A stretch of DNA of 64,000 nucleotides from an uncultured bacterium (GTDB lineage Bacteria; Bacillota; Clostridia; Oscillospirales; Ruminococcaceae), in contig CAKXHL010000011.1 of NCBI GenBank assembly GCA_934875375.1, positions 1 to 64,000 of the forward strand, read 5' to 3'. The position numbers and the translations under genes were made by a program. How positions within the stretch are numbered: position 1 is the first letter of the stretch; every line of letters starts with the position of its first letter. Under the pieces are notes generated by a model that did not search any database, had not been told where the DNA came from, and was given only the letters and a program-made list of their open reading frames with translations. Positions 32,918-42,642 of the stretch are shown piece by piece.

Positions 32918-34883
32918 TCATTTCGCCTGCACGATGCGGTAATAAGTTTTGGAGGTTACGTGATAAACGGCATAATACAGCAGTGCAAAAAGGAAAACGG
33001 CGCAAACGGTACACCCGAAAAACAGCGGTTTGTTTGCCATTTGAAAAGCGAGCAGCAGCTTGCACAGAACCGGAAACGCCACTGAAATATGAACGACCGC
33101 CATACCCAACGGAAGGAAAAAGACCATGAGAGCCTGTTTGTTAATGGTACTGCGCACTTTCCGGTCGCTCATACCAACCTTGCGTAAAATGTCAAAACGG
33201 CCACGGTCGTCAAAGCCTTCGGTAATCTGCTTATAATAGATAATCAACACCGTTGCAATTAAAAACAGGGAAATAAAGAAAATCCCTACGAACAGCAAGC
33301 TGCCATACAACTGATAAAAATCTTCCCGGGCCATATCGGCGCTGCCGGTCTGCGCCAGGCGGTTTACGGTTTGCAAAAGATCCTCCCGCAGCGGTCGTAA
33401 TACGCCTGCGGCGGCTCCGCGGACAAATCGTAGCTGTAATAATACATCAGATTGCAGCTAGCCCGTCCGGCAAACGCCTCATTGACGCGCCGCACCAAAT
33501 CCTCCAGATGAGAGTAATCTGGCAGCACGATCAGCGCCCCCGGATAACCGCTGAAGCGGCTGAGAAACGCCGGCATTTCTATTTTTTCGCGGATGTGGTA
33601 AGAGACCCCTTCCAGCGTTATTTCCTCTTGATCCAGCTGCATTTCAGACAAAGCCACCAGCACCTGCTGCCCGGACAGCTGCAACTGGGTGCCCATGATG
33701 CAGTTGTAATCCGCCAAGGAAATGGCATCCATTTCATACAGCGCATCCCCGCCGTCCGACGCCGAAAACTCCCCGTTTTCACAGCGGGCCGGATAATTGA
33801 AATTGGCATAGCCCACATTGTTTTGGACCGATATTCCATAGTCTTTTGCATGGCGGCGGGAGGCCTGCACCAACTGTTCGCCGCTTTGGCGGGTCTCCAC
33901 CACACAGCTGGTTATGATCTGCCTTGGATAGCGGGCGCGTAAAATGTCCTCCTCGCCAATAAACAGGTTGACAGTAGAGGAAAGGGTGACCAGGACACAA
34001 GTGGAAAGAATACAGATATTGGAAAGGCCCACAGCATTTTGTTTCATGCGGTACATCATACCGGAAACAGAAATAAAATTTTTCGGCTGATAGTAAAAGT
34101 TTTTGTTTCGGCGCAGCAGTTTTAAAATCAGAATGCTGCCTGCTACAAATAAGCAATAAGTGCCAATGATGACCAAAAGCACCGCCGGAAAGAAAACCGT
34201 CAGCGCATCGAACGGGGTTTTGACCGTCAGCGCCAGCCAATATCCTGCGCCCAGCGTGACAAAGCCCAAAGCCGCCAGGGGCCATTTTGTCCTCGGTTCC
34301 CGTTCCCCCTCTTTTTCGCTGCGCAGCAACGCGATGGTATCGGTGCGGCAGACGCTTATGACATCATAACCCAGTAAAATCAAAAAGCCAATGCCGAACA
34401 GTACAAATGTTGCCGCCGCCTCTTGAAAAGGGATCACAAATTCCAGCGCCACCGGCAAGCCGACGATCTTGAGCAAAAGCAAAAACAAAAGCTGGCTGAA
34501 CAGCGCCCCCAGCACAATACCGCAGAAAATGCCGATGGCGCCGGTGATCAGCACCTCCCACGCCATTACCAGCGCGATATGGCGTTTTCCATACCCAGAA
34601 TGCTGTAAAGGCCAAACTCTTTTTTGCGCCGCTTCATAATAAAGCTGTTCACATAAAACAAAATCACCAGGGAAAGGATACCGCAGATCCAGGAGCTCAT
34701 CTGCAGCATAGCGCTCATGGTAACGCCGCCTGCGGCGGTGCTGTTCGCCACCATAAACGACACGGAACGCAGACTGTAAAACAGCATGACAATCAGCGAC
34801 GCGGCCATAAAATACGGCAGATAGATGTTTTGATTGTTTTTGATATTGGTCAGCGCCATGCGGATATTAAAGTTTCTACGCAT
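32918..34883 (-). pseudogene. BceB-type FtsX-like ABC permease, two frame breaks
   Basis: Three consecutive frames join into one protein of about 655 residues, the size of BceB. Part 1 (from ATG 34883) has MALTNIKNNQNIYLPYF and the RRKKEFGLYSILGME motif. The frame is lost at A4 (34585-34588), where A5 would continue to KRHIALVMAWEVLITG. Part 2 holds more helices and the large extracellular domain; it breaks near 33391, where one missing C would restore DRLREDLLQTVNRL. Part 3 has the final FtsX helices (EDFYQLYGSLLFVGIFFISLFL, FDILRKVGMSDRKVRS). BceB-type permeases sense and detoxify cell-wall-active peptides such as bacitracin with their ATPase and kinase partners, all present here. Confidence 0.85.
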
Positions 34884-35644
34884 TCTCTTTCCCTCCCGTC
34901 GCCAGGACTGTGAGGGTTTCGGAAATTTTACTATACAATTCTTCGTTATTCATCGCACCCCTGCGCAGCTGATGGTACACCACGCCGTCTTTTATAAATA
35001 AAACCCGTCCGGCATGGCTGGCTGCCCGGGCGGAATGGGTCACCATCAGAATCGTCTGTCCTTCGGCGTTAATCTACCCAAAAAAGCCGCAGAAGGCTGT
35101 CGGTTGCTTTGGAATCCAGCGCGCCGGTGGGTTCGTCGGCCAACACCAGCTTGGGGGTTGTAATCAGCGCCCGCACCACCGCTGTCCGCTGCTTTTGCCC
35201 GCCGGACACTTCGTATGGAAATTTGTCTAGCAGATCGGAAATCCCCAGTTTTTGCGCGACGGGCGTCAGCCGGCGGGCCATCTCCGGATAGCTCTTTCGC
35301 GCCAGCACCAGCGGCAGCAGGATGTTGTCCCGGATGGAAAAGGTATCCAGCAAATTAAAATCCTGAAACACAAACCCCAGGTTATCCCGCCGGAATGCAG
35401 CCCTCTGTCCGTCTGGGATGCGGACAGTGTCCTTGCCTGCGAACAGCACCTGCCCGCCGGTGGGCTTGTCCAGCGCCGCCAGGATATTAAGCAGCGTGGT
35501 TTTGCCAGAACCGGATTCCCCCATGATCGCCACATATTCCCCTTCCTCCACTGTAAAGTTTACGTCGGTCAGGGCTTGCACCTGATTCCCTCCAAAACGG
35601 GTGGTGTAGATTTTTTTCACGTTCTGAACCTCTAAAATCGTCAT
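34876..35644 (-). pseudogene. BceA-type ABC transporter ATP-binding protein, frame broken near the C-terminus
   Basis: The first 190 residues are normal: Walker A GESGSGKTTLLN near 39, Q-loop FVFQDFNLL, signature VSGGQKQR near 146, Walker B LVLADEPTGALDS near 165. After SLLRLF the frame ends in WVD-stop (near 35069). The correct continuation, INAEGQTILMVTHSARAASHAGR...GGKENA, lies in another frame and runs to 34876, with an extra TAG at the join, so more than one base differs from a functional gene. Restored length about 255 residues, as BceA. The stop overlaps the ATG of the permease gene. Confidence 0.85.
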
Positions 35645-35676
35645 GTCAAAACCCCCTGTTTCTTTTTTGCCCTTTC

Positions 35677-35750
35677 AGTATAAGCAAATCGCTTTTTCCC
35701 TTCCATCGAACCGGCTTACATTTTGCCGGTTTTCCCTTACAGTTTTGTAA
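35677..35750 (-). promoter_or_regulatory. BceR-type operator and promoter of the ABC genes
   Basis: TTACA-N4-TGTAA (35737-35750) fits the TNACA-N4-TGTAA inverted repeat described for BceR-like regulators. About 55 bases downstream on the minus strand is a TATACT -10 box (35682-35677), 33 bases before the ATPase start codon. This predicts control of the transporter genes by the neighbouring two-component system. Confidence 0.65.
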
Positions 35751-35759
35751 GAATCGGTT

Positions 35760-36749
35760 TTACTCCGTTTCCAGCTCCTGCCGGGCAAGTCCGATCTCTA
35801 CCGTTGTGCCGCACCCCGGCTGTGACCGGATTGCAATGGTGTGCCCCAGCATCGTCAGCGCCCTTTTGCACAAATTCAACCCGATTCCGGTGGATTGGGA
35901 CTGCATGTGTCCGTTGCAGCCGGTATAGCCCCATTCAAAAATCTGCGGCAAATCCTCCTGCCGGATGCCGATTCCCGTGTCGCGGATATACAGTGTCGTC
36001 CCCTCATACCAGACAAACACGCTGCCTGATGACGTATATTTCACCGCATTGGTTAAAAGCTGGCTGATGACGAATTGCAGCCATTTGGAATCGGTCAGGA
36101 CCTCTTCTTGCAGGCTGCCCAGAACCAGCCTGATCTTTTTATGAATAAAAGGGATTGAAACTTCTTTCACCGCCTGCTTGACAATTTCCTCCAGCACGCA
36201 CCGGCGCAGCAGCAAATCGTTGGCAGAATCGTTCAGCCGCTGGTATTGCAGCGCCATGTCTATATACTGCTGCGCCTGAAACACAGACTGCTCCAGCGCG
36301 TTTCGGTCCGGATGTTCCTCCTGCAAAAGCAGCTGGATTGCCGCCAGCGGCGTTTTGGCCTGGTGCGACCAAAGTGCGTAATATTGGGCTGCCGCCGCCT
36401 TTTCCCTCTTTTGGCGCTGCTCCATATTCTGATAATCGGATTTTATTTTTTCGATGATTTCGGCAAACAGCATTTCCTCCGGCCCATGGGCGGGATAGTC
36501 CCAGGCTTCAAACGGCGCCTGCGCCTTTTTTGCTTCCAGGTTTCGGATCCGGCCGGCAAAGCGCCAAAAATCCAACGCGATAAAAAGCAGTAAGACACTG
36601 CCCATCAAAATCAAAGCATAGAAAACCGGCCGCAGCGGCAGCCCATACAGCCAGCACACCAACGGCAGCAAAAAAGCCTGACACATAGCCAAAACCATCC
36701 ATCCGCCGCGGCTGGCGCAATAACCTGAAACCAAATCCCGCCGCCTCAC
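35760..36749 (-). CDS. BceS-type intramembrane-sensing histidine kinase
   Basis: 329 residues: two closely spaced membrane helices (about residues 16-60) with almost no extracellular loop, the intramembrane-sensing architecture. These are followed by a DHp region with LWSHQAKTPLAAIQLL (phospho-accepting H near residue 132) and an HATPase domain with N-box QLLTNAVKYTSSG, G1 RDTGIGI and G2 GIGLNLCKRAL. The start is GTG at 36749, overlapping the response-regulator stop by three bases. BceS kinases have no sensor domain of their own and are driven by the BceAB transporter, both of whose genes follow here. Confidence 0.9.
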   Translation of the reverse strand: MRRRDLVSGYCASRGGWMVLAMCQAFLLPLVCWLYGLPLRPVFYALILMGSVLLLFIALDFWRFAGRIRNLEAKKAQAPFEAWDYPAHGPEEMLFAEIIEKIKSDYQNMEQRQKREKAAAAQYYALWSHQAKTPLAAIQLLLQEEHPDRNALEQSVFQAQQYIDMALQYQRLNDSANDLLLRRCVLEEIVKQAVKEVSIPFIHKKIRLVLGSLQEEVLTDSKWLQFVISQLLTNAVKYTSSGSVFVWYEGTTLYIRDTGIGIRQEDLPQIFEWGYTGCNGHMQSQSTGIGLNLCKRALTMLGHTIAIRSQPGCGTTVEIGLARQELETE

Positions 36750-37425
36750 AGCTCGGTCCTCACAAAATAGCCGACCCCTTTTCGGGTTTTGATAAAAGAC
36801 GGAAGTCCCAGCTGCTCCAGCTTTTTTCGCAGCCTGGCCACATTGACCGTAAGCGTGTTGTCATCAATAAAGCTTTCGTCTTCCCAAAGGCTTTTGATGA
36901 TGCTCTCTCTTGTGACGGCCCCGCCCCGGGCTTCCATCAAAATTTGCAAAATGTGGCTTTCATTCCGGGTTAATTCTATGAAAGCGTCTTCCCGCCAAAC
37001 CTTCCCGTCGCAGGGATTTAAGGAGACATCTGCATACCGCACAAGGCTTTGCCGCGCGCCAAAGGAATAGGTGCGGCGCAGAAGCGCCTGAATTTTTGCA
37101 AGCACTACCTCTATGCGGAAAGGTTTCGGAATGAAATCATCCGCTCCCAACTGAATGGCCATAACCAAATTCATATCGTCTCCGGCCGAAGATAAAAATA
37201 TAATCGGCGTTTGGCTGGCACGCCGGATCTGGCGGCACCAGTAGTATCCGTCAAAAAAGGGCAGGGAGATATCCAACAGCACCGAGTGAGGCTGGAATTC
37301 CTCAAACTGCTCCAGGATATTCTGAAAATTTTCCGCTGCCTGCACTTGATAACCCCATCGGGAAAGATGCCGCCCAACGCACCCCGAATCGCAGCGTCAT
37401 CCTCAACCATCAAAATTTTATGCAT
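36746..37425 (-). pseudogene. BceR-type OmpR-family response regulator, frameshifted near the N-terminus
   Basis: Starts MHKILMVEDDAAIRGALG at 37425 and loses frame near 37369-37375, where GGGCGGC would need one more C. The following frame continues RHLSRWGYQVQAAENFQ and is open to 36746. It holds the phospho-acceptor in HSVLLDISLPFFDGYYW, the K in ADDFIPKPF and an OmpR-type winged helix (FIELTRNESHILQILM...TVNVARLRKKLEQ). Corrected length about 226 residues. First gene of the kinase/transporter module. Confidence 0.85.
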
Positions 37426-37679
37426 TCTATCCTCTCCCTCTGCCGTTTTCACTCTCGCCAAAAGACGGGTCCTTTGGATAAAACGATCTGACAAAAGGAT
37501 TTTCGACGTAGGTTCCGCCCGCCTGAAAAAATACCGGCTTCTCCGCCAAAAGGAAAGTGCTACATGCGTTTTTCAAATATTCCAAGATGGAGCAAACCGA
37601 CTTTTCTTTTCGACAAACCGGGCCTCTCTCTGTGTCCGGTTTGATCCTTACGTGTCTTGTCTGCCGCTTGGCAGATACA
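37426..37679. other. Intergenic region upstream of the response regulator
   Basis: About 250 bases without a supportable gene or RNA; presumably contains the promoter of the two-component operon. A TTTTCGACAAA at about 37608-37618 resembles a 0A box (TTCGACA) but is isolated. Confidence 0.35.
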
Positions 37680-37715
37680 AAAAACGGCGGCGCTGCCTTA
37701 TCGGTCAGCGCCGCC
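37680..37715 (-). terminator. Terminator of the cobalamin operon
   Basis: Minus strand GGCGGCGCTG, 10-base loop, CAGCGCCGCC, G, then six T. Lies ten bases after the cbiET stop. Confidence 0.92.
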
Positions 37716-37725
37716 AAAACCTTTT

Positions 37726-38931
37726 TTATCGCGAAGCCTGTATCAAAAAAACCGGATTTTGAGCCATCAGCAGGTGAAGCTGCCCGGCCGGCCGGGTTCG
37801 GCTGACTGCGATCTGCGTCACCTGTATCTGCGTCAGCCCTTCCTGCTTGCAGGCATCCAGGGTCTGCTGCAGCGTTTCCAGTGCAATCGCGCTGACCAAA
37901 AGGCGGACAGACGGATTTCTCTGGCACACCGTCCGGATAATATCCCCCATCCGGCCTTTGCTGCCCCCGATAAAAACAGCATCCGGTACCGGCAGATCCT
38001 GTTCGTCAAAGATATCCGGCGCCGTCCCCGGTACAACCGTCAAGTTATAAACCCCAAAGCGCCCCCTGTTTTGTTCGATCAGATCCAGCGCCTGCGGCGC
38101 GTTTTCAATGGCATAAACCCGAACCAGCGGAGAAAGCCGCGCCAGCTCTATGCCGACCGACCCGGTTCCCGCACCCACGTCGTAAACCGTTTCCCCCGGC
38201 CGGACTGACAGCTTACCCAAAATCGCCGCCCGCACCTCCTGCTTGGTCATGGGCACCTCGCCGCGTAAAAACTGCTCATCAGCCAATCCAAAGCCGGCGG
38301 GTGCATCGAGCGCCGGACGGCGCACCCAAACGGCGCTGAGCGGCGCAAAGGTCTGTTCCAAAAGCGCCTGCGCCGGCTGGGTGATAATCCGTTCATCCGG
38401 ATAGGACAGCGCCTCTCCCACCGTCACCTGCGCGCCGCCCAATCCGGCGGCGCACAGGCGGTGGATAATGGTCTGCGGCGTTATGTCCCCGCCGGTGAGA
38501 AAAAAAGTTTCTTCCCCGCATAAAACCTGCCCTACCACATCGCAGTCCACGCCATGGGCGCTGACCAGGCGGACATCCTGCCAGGAACGGCCCAGCTGCG
38601 CTGCCAGATACTGGACCGTGCTGACGCCGCAGTGGATTTTCACCTCATAGCCCTTTTCCTGCAAAAGAGCGGTCACTTTTTTCGCGCCGCTGTAAAACCC
38701 GGTATCGCCGCTGAAAACAACACAGATTTTCTCCTGCGGCGCTTCTTCAATCAGCCGCAGGATTGCCTGCGGTGCAACGGCTTCCAGGCGCAGCCCGCCA
38801 AAATGCGGCGGCAGCGCCTCCAGCAGCCGCCGGGCGCCGATCATCCGCTGGGCCTGTTCCAGCGCGGACCAGGCGGCCCGGGTCAGCGTATCGGGATTCC
38901 CCATCCCCATTCCGACCAGTGTAATTTTCAT
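37726..38931 (-). CDS. cbiET: Cobalt-precorrin-7 C5-methyltransferase / cobalt-precorrin-6B C15-methyltransferase (decarboxylating) fusion
   Basis: 401 residues. The N-terminal half (1-200) is a tetrapyrrole methyltransferase of the CbiE type (LVGMGMGNPDTLTRAAW, VFSGDTGFYSGA near 72). The C-terminal half (about 205-395) is a Rossmann-fold CbiT with VYDVGAGTGSVGIELARL near 255 and IFIGGSKGRM-like motif VFIGGSKGRMGDI near 324. The two activities methylate C5 and C15 and decarboxylate the C12 acetate late in corrin-ring synthesis; fusions are equivalent to CobL. Last gene of the riboswitch-controlled operon, 45 bases after cbiH and directly before a terminator. Confidence 0.93.
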   Translation of the reverse strand: MKITLVGMGMGNPDTLTRAAWSALEQAQRMIGARRLLEALPPHFGGLRLEAVAPQAILRLIEEAPQEKICVVFSGDTGFYSGAKKVTALLQEKGYEVKIHCGVSTVQYLAAQLGRSWQDVRLVSAHGVDCDVVGQVLCGEETFFLTGGDITPQTIIHRLCAAGLGGAQVTVGEALSYPDERIITQPAQALLEQTFAPLSAVWVRRPALDAPAGFGLADEQFLRGEVPMTKQEVRAAILGKLSVRPGETVYDVGAGTGSVGIELARLSPLVRVYAIENAPQALDLIEQNRGRFGVYNLTVVPGTAPDIFDEQDLPVPDAVFIGGSKGRMGDIIRTVCQRNPSVRLLVSAIALETLQQTLDACKQEGLTQIQVTQIAVSRTRPAGQLHLLMAQNPVFLIQASR

Positions 38932-38976
38932 CCTTTTTCCTCCCGTCTGTTTTTCGAGATTTCATCAGGCGGCTGC

Positions 38977-39723
38977 CTATTTCTCCCGGGCGCTTTTTTT
39001 CCCGTATCCCCGGGGCGTTACCATCCAGCTCTGGACAACTTTCGTATCCCGGTTGCCGATAAACACGGTGCAGAACATGTCCAGCTTTTCTTCCGCCAGC
39101 TGCCGCAGCGTCAAAATCTTCTGCTCCTGGCCCGGCCGCCCGATATTGCGCACCCAGCCGCAAACCGTATCCGGCGCTTTATGCCGCAGGAAAATTTCAC
39201 AGGCCCGCCGCAGATGCCCGGTGCGCTTCCGGCTGGCCGGATTATACAAAGCAACGCAGAAATCCCCCAGGGCCGCCGCTTCCAGCCGCCGCTCGATCAC
39301 CTGCCAATCGGTCAAAAGATCGCTGAGCGAAATGACCGCAAAATCATGGCCCAGCGGCGCTCCCAACACTGCCGCGCCGCTGATTGCCGCCGTTACGCCG
39401 CCAACGACCTCGATCTCCACCGGCGGATACTCCTGCGCCAGCTCCAGTAAAGGCGCGGCCATGCCGTACACGCCGGCATCCCCGCTGCATACCATCGCCA
39501 CCGTTTCCCCGCAGGAGGCTTTTTCCAGCGCCCGGCGGCACCGCTTGATTTCTTCGGTCATCGGGGTGGTAAACACCGGCGTATCCGGGCAGACCGCTGC
39601 GGCCTGTTCTACATAAATACCATAACCGCAGATCAGCTGCGCCTGTTTTAAAGCGGTTCTGCCCGCCAGCGTCATTCCGTCGGGATTGCCGGGCCCCAGC
39701 CCTATGATAAAAATTTTTTTCAT
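38977..39723 (-). CDS. cbiH: Cobalt-precorrin-3 C17-methyltransferase
   Basis: 248 residues; tetrapyrrole methyltransferase fold with IIGLGPGNPDGMTLAGRTAL at the N-terminus, VCSGDAGVYGMAAPLLEL near 80, EVVGGVTAAISGAAVLGAPLGHDFAVISLSD near 103 and LYNPASRKR near 158, the CbiH/CobJ signature. It catalyses C17 methylation with ring contraction. The start overlaps the cbiG stop by four bases (ATGA). Confidence 0.93.
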   Translation of the reverse strand: MKKIFIIGLGPGNPDGMTLAGRTALKQAQLICGYGIYVEQAAAVCPDTPVFTTPMTEEIKRCRRALEKASCGETVAMVCSGDAGVYGMAAPLLELAQEYPPVEIEVVGGVTAAISGAAVLGAPLGHDFAVISLSDLLTDWQVIERRLEAAALGDFCVALYNPASRKRTGHLRRACEIFLRHKAPDTVCGWVRNIGRPGQEQKILTLRQLAEEKLDMFCTVFIGNRDTKVVQSWMVTPRGYGKKSAREK

Positions 39724-40742
39724 CTTTCCAAACCTCCTGAAAAACGAACGGTATAAGGCGCCACGGCCATTGCCATTGTCACACCGTTTCCCGCATTTTT
39801 CTTACAATACAGCGTCCCGCCGCTGCCGAGAACGGCGCTGCGTTCGCAGACGTTGTCGGTGCCGGTGATCTTCTGCACAAAGGCGGAGGCGGAAAAATCC
39901 CCCTGGACAGCGTTGAGCGCATTGGCCGAAAAGGTGCGAAAAGGCAGTCCTTTGTTTTGGCAGAACGTTAAAAGGCCCGGCTCCTTGGCCTTGAGCGATA
40001 TGCTGCAAATTTCCCGCACGGCGGCCGGATGAATGTTCCCCTTGGCCAAAAGCATTTGATAGGCCTGCTCCAACACCTCATCGCTTATTCCCTTGCGGCA
40101 TCCCACTCCCACCGAAGCCACCGGTGGGATCAGAATAAGAGCGGATTTTCTGCCCGCCGCTTTCATGGTAATCCTTACGTCATACTGTTTGTCCGTCACC
40201 AGCACCACACCTTGCGGCAGCGCCCCCTCCAGCGGGAAATCGCAGCGCAGCCGAATCTGACCGCCGGCCAGCAGACTGCCGGAGACTTTTCGGATTGCGC
40301 CGGGGTTTTCGATTTTCATGTTCTGCTGCGCCGCCCACTCGTCAAAGGCAAAAACGCCGTTCCGGTCCGTCGCAGTGGTGATGACCGGCTGCGCTCCCGT
40401 CAGCCGCGCAATCCGCTGCGCCAGGCGGTTAGCGCCGCCGATATGGCCGCCTGCCAGCGGGATGCAAAAGCGCGCTGTATCATCCAGAGAAAGGACGGCG
40501 GGATCGGTGGTTTTGCTGACCAGATAGGGGGCTGCGGCCCGCACCGCAATCCCCGCCGCGCCGATGAATAAAAGAGCGTCCGATTCCGAAAAAGCCCTTT
40601 GGCACCATTGGCTCAACGGCTGTTTCTCTTTGCCAAAGCCGCAGGCAAGGCGCGCCTGTTCCCCTTCGTCATTCAAAATCCGCTCCAGCTTCTGGCCCAG
40701 CCGATACCCTTGCTGGGTAAAGGCGATCATATCAATCCGCAT
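39720..40742 (-). CDS. cbiG: Cobalt-precorrin-5A hydrolase
   Basis: 340 residues with the three CbiG segments: N-terminal domain (LLFIGAAGIAVRAAAPYL and TTDPAVLSLDD), a central variable region (GGHIGGANRLAQRIARLTGAQPVITTATD), and the C-terminal CbiG_C domain (VGVGCRKGISDEVLEQAY, ICSISLKAKEPGLLTF, SGGTLYCKKNAGNGVTMAMA). It opens the delta-lactone of cobalt-precorrin-5A, releasing acetaldehyde, and is diagnostic of the oxygen-independent route. It overlaps cbiF by 11 bases and cbiH by four. Confidence 0.94.
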   Translation of the reverse strand: MRIDMIAFTQQGYRLGQKLERILNDEGEQARLACGFGKEKQPLSQWCQRAFSESDALLFIGAAGIAVRAAAPYLVSKTTDPAVLSLDDTARFCIPLAGGHIGGANRLAQRIARLTGAQPVITTATDRNGVFAFDEWAAQQNMKIENPGAIRKVSGSLLAGGQIRLRCDFPLEGALPQGVVLVTDKQYDVRITMKAAGRKSALILIPPVASVGVGCRKGISDEVLEQAYQMLLAKGNIHPAAVREICSISLKAKEPGLLTFCQNKGLPFRTFSANALNAVQGDFSASAFVQKITGTDNVCERSAVLGSGGTLYCKKNAGNGVTMAMAVAPYTVRFSGGLER

Positions 40743-41493
40743 GCGTCCCCTCCCGGAATCCGGTGGTAAAGGCCGGGTCGTACAGCTTGGAGCGGCTGTA
40801 TGACTCGCCCAAGAAATCTCCCACCACGATCAGCGCCGTTTTGGATATGCCGTTGGCCCTGGCCGTCTGCTCCAGCGTTTCCACCGTACAGCGCAGGATT
40901 TTTTCATCCGGCCAGCTGGCTTTGTAAACAATCGCGGCCGGCGTGTCCGGACGATAAGCACCGGACAGCAGTTCTTTTGTCAGCGGCGCCAGCAGTCCGG
41001 CGCTTAAAAAAATCACCATTGTGCAGCCATGCGCCGCCATAAGCGCCATCTTTTCCTTTTCAGGCACCGGGGTACGCCCTTCCATCCGTGTAATGATGAC
41101 ACTCTGGCTGATATCCGGCAGGGTGTATTCCGCTTTCAGCGCCGCTGCCGCCGCGCAGAAGCTCGACACCCCCGGCACCACCTCATACGAAATTCCCTCT
41201 TGCTCCAGCAGATCCATCTGCTCCCGGATAGCGCCGTATACACTGGGATCGCCGGTGTGCAGGCGAACCGTGGTCTGGCCCTGCGCCTCGGCCTGCCTGA
41301 TGGAAAAAATCACCTGTTCCAATGTCATTTCCGCACTGTTTTGGCAAAGGCATTCCTTTTTTGCATAGTCCAGCAGCGCCGGGTTCACAAGGCTGCCCGC
41401 GTAAATAATCCGATCCGCACCGGCCAAAAGCCGCGCGCCCCGCACCGTAATCAAATCCGGCGCGCCGCTGCCCGCGCCTACAAAGTACACCAT
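40732..41493 (-). CDS. cbiF: Cobalt-precorrin-4 C11-methyltransferase
   Basis: 253 residues, tetrapyrrole methyltransferase with FVGAGSGAPDLITVRGARLL, IIYAGSLVNPALLDY, RLHTGDPSVYGAIREQMDLL and VPGVSSFCAAAAALKAEYTLP, the CbiF/CobM signature. It adds the C11 methyl group. Follows cbiD by 15 bases. Confidence 0.94.
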   Translation of the reverse strand: MVYFVGAGSGAPDLITVRGARLLAGADRIIYAGSLVNPALLDYAKKECLCQNSAEMTLEQVIFSIRQAEAQGQTTVRLHTGDPSVYGAIREQMDLLEQEGISYEVVPGVSSFCAAAAALKAEYTLPDISQSVIITRMEGRTPVPEKEKMALMAAHGCTMVIFLSAGLLAPLTKELLSGAYRPDTPAAIVYKASWPDEKILRCTVETLEQTARANGISKTALIVVGDFLGESYSRSKLYDPAFTTGFREGTHAD

Positions 41494-41508
41494 TTTTCAC
41501 CCATCCTC

Positions 41509-42642
41509 TCAGCTGAAATGTTCTATGATTTGCCGCGCCTGTTCGGTGATAAACAACGCTCCCTGCTGCTGGCTGTAAAAAACCAGCCCTGCCTGATAGG
41601 CGCCGCCCACCCGGCGGCTGACATGCCACTGGGCTTTGTCCGCCAGCGTTTCCACTACCTTCTGCCGCAAGCCGCAGCTTTCCAAAAGATCCAGGCAGGC
41701 GTCGGTCGTGGCCGCCTGCATCAGCGCCTCTATTGTTTTGCGGTCGGCGCCATGCAGCGCCGCATGGGCGCTGATCAGCTCCATCCGGCAATCCGCCCAG
41801 CGGGAATGGGTATTCATGATTCCTCCTGCCAGTTTAACGAATTTCCCGATGTGGCCGACCAGCAACACCTGCTCAAAGCCAAATTCCGCCGCGTCGTCCA
41901 GCGAATCCCCCACGAAATTGGCGCACTGCACCACCGGTATTTTGGCAAGTTCCAAATGGGAAGCAACAAAATCCTCGCCGTAGTGGCCCGGTGTCAAAAG
42001 CAGCTGTTTGGCTCCGTTTGCGGCCAGCTGCCGGATTTCCAACCGGATGGACTCCCGCAGCGCCTGCATGCTTTTGGGCTCCACAATGCCGCTGGTTCCC
42101 AAAATCGAAATTCCCCCTTCGATCCCCAAATGAGGATTGAAGGTTTTTTCCGCCAGTTCCCGGCCCTGGGGCACCCAAACGGTTACAGACAGCCCGCCGC
42201 CGTATCCCGCCTGCCGGCAGACCTGCCGCACTTCCGCTTCTATCATCTGCCTTGGCACCCGGTTAATGGCGGCGGCACCCACCGGCTGTTCCAACCCTTT
42301 TCGAGTGACCCGCCCGACCCCTTCGCCGCCGTCAATGCGGATGCCGGGTTCCGAAGAATCGGATACCCGCGCACAGATCAGCGCCCCGTCCGTCACGTCG
42401 ATGTCATCCCCTGCGTCCTTATAAACGCCGCAGGCGGCTGACCGCCCGTCCTGGGAAAGCGCGCAGATATCCACCTCAACCCGGATGCCGGACGGCGTTA
42501 TGATCGCCTCCGTCCGGCTGTTTTCCCCCAGCAGCAGGCGGCGGGCGGCGGCCTTCGCCGCCAGCGCGGCACAGGACCCTGTCGTATAGCCGCACCGCAT
42601 CCGAACGCCTCCCTGATACAGGTAATGCTCAAATTTCGCCAT
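41509..42642 (-). CDS. cbiD: Cobalt-precorrin-5B C1-methyltransferase
   Basis: 377 residues; CbiD hallmark MRCGYTTGSCAALAAKAA near residue 15, with KDAGDDIDVTDGALICA near 95, GEGVGRVTRKGL, and SILGTSGIVEPKSMQAL near 195. Unlike the other enzymes it is not a Rossmann/tetrapyrrole-methylase fold. It adds the C1 methyl group. The start at 42642 has GGAGG six bases upstream and overlaps the preceding ATPase gene by 14 bases. Confidence 0.94.
   Translation of the reverse strand: MAKFEHYLYQGGVRMRCGYTTGSCAALAAKAAARRLLLGENSRTEAIITPSGIRVEVDICALSQDGRSAACGVYKDAGDDIDVTDGALICARVSDSSEPGIRIDGGEGVGRVTRKGLEQPVGAAAINRVPRQMIEAEVRQVCRQAGYGGGLSVTVWVPQGRELAEKTFNPHLGIEGGISILGTSGIVEPKSMQALRESIRLEIRQLAANGAKQLLLTPGHYGEDFVASHLELAKIPVVQCANFVGDSLDDAAEFGFEQVLLVGHIGKFVKLAGGIMNTHSRWADCRMELISAHAALHGADRKTIEALMQAATTDACLDLLESCGLRQKVVETLADKAQWHVSRRVGGAYQAGLVFYSQQQGALFITEQARQIIEHFS

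Noticed and set aside
37608..37618. Spo0A box upstream of the BceR-like operon
   Set aside because: A single 7-mer match at this base composition is not convincing without a second box.
41029..42441. A long plus-strand open frame opposite cbiD/cbiF
   Set aside because: It is the antisense of strongly supported cobalamin genes; no ribosome site and the predicted protein is a low-complexity, Arg/Gln/His-rich product with no family resemblance.
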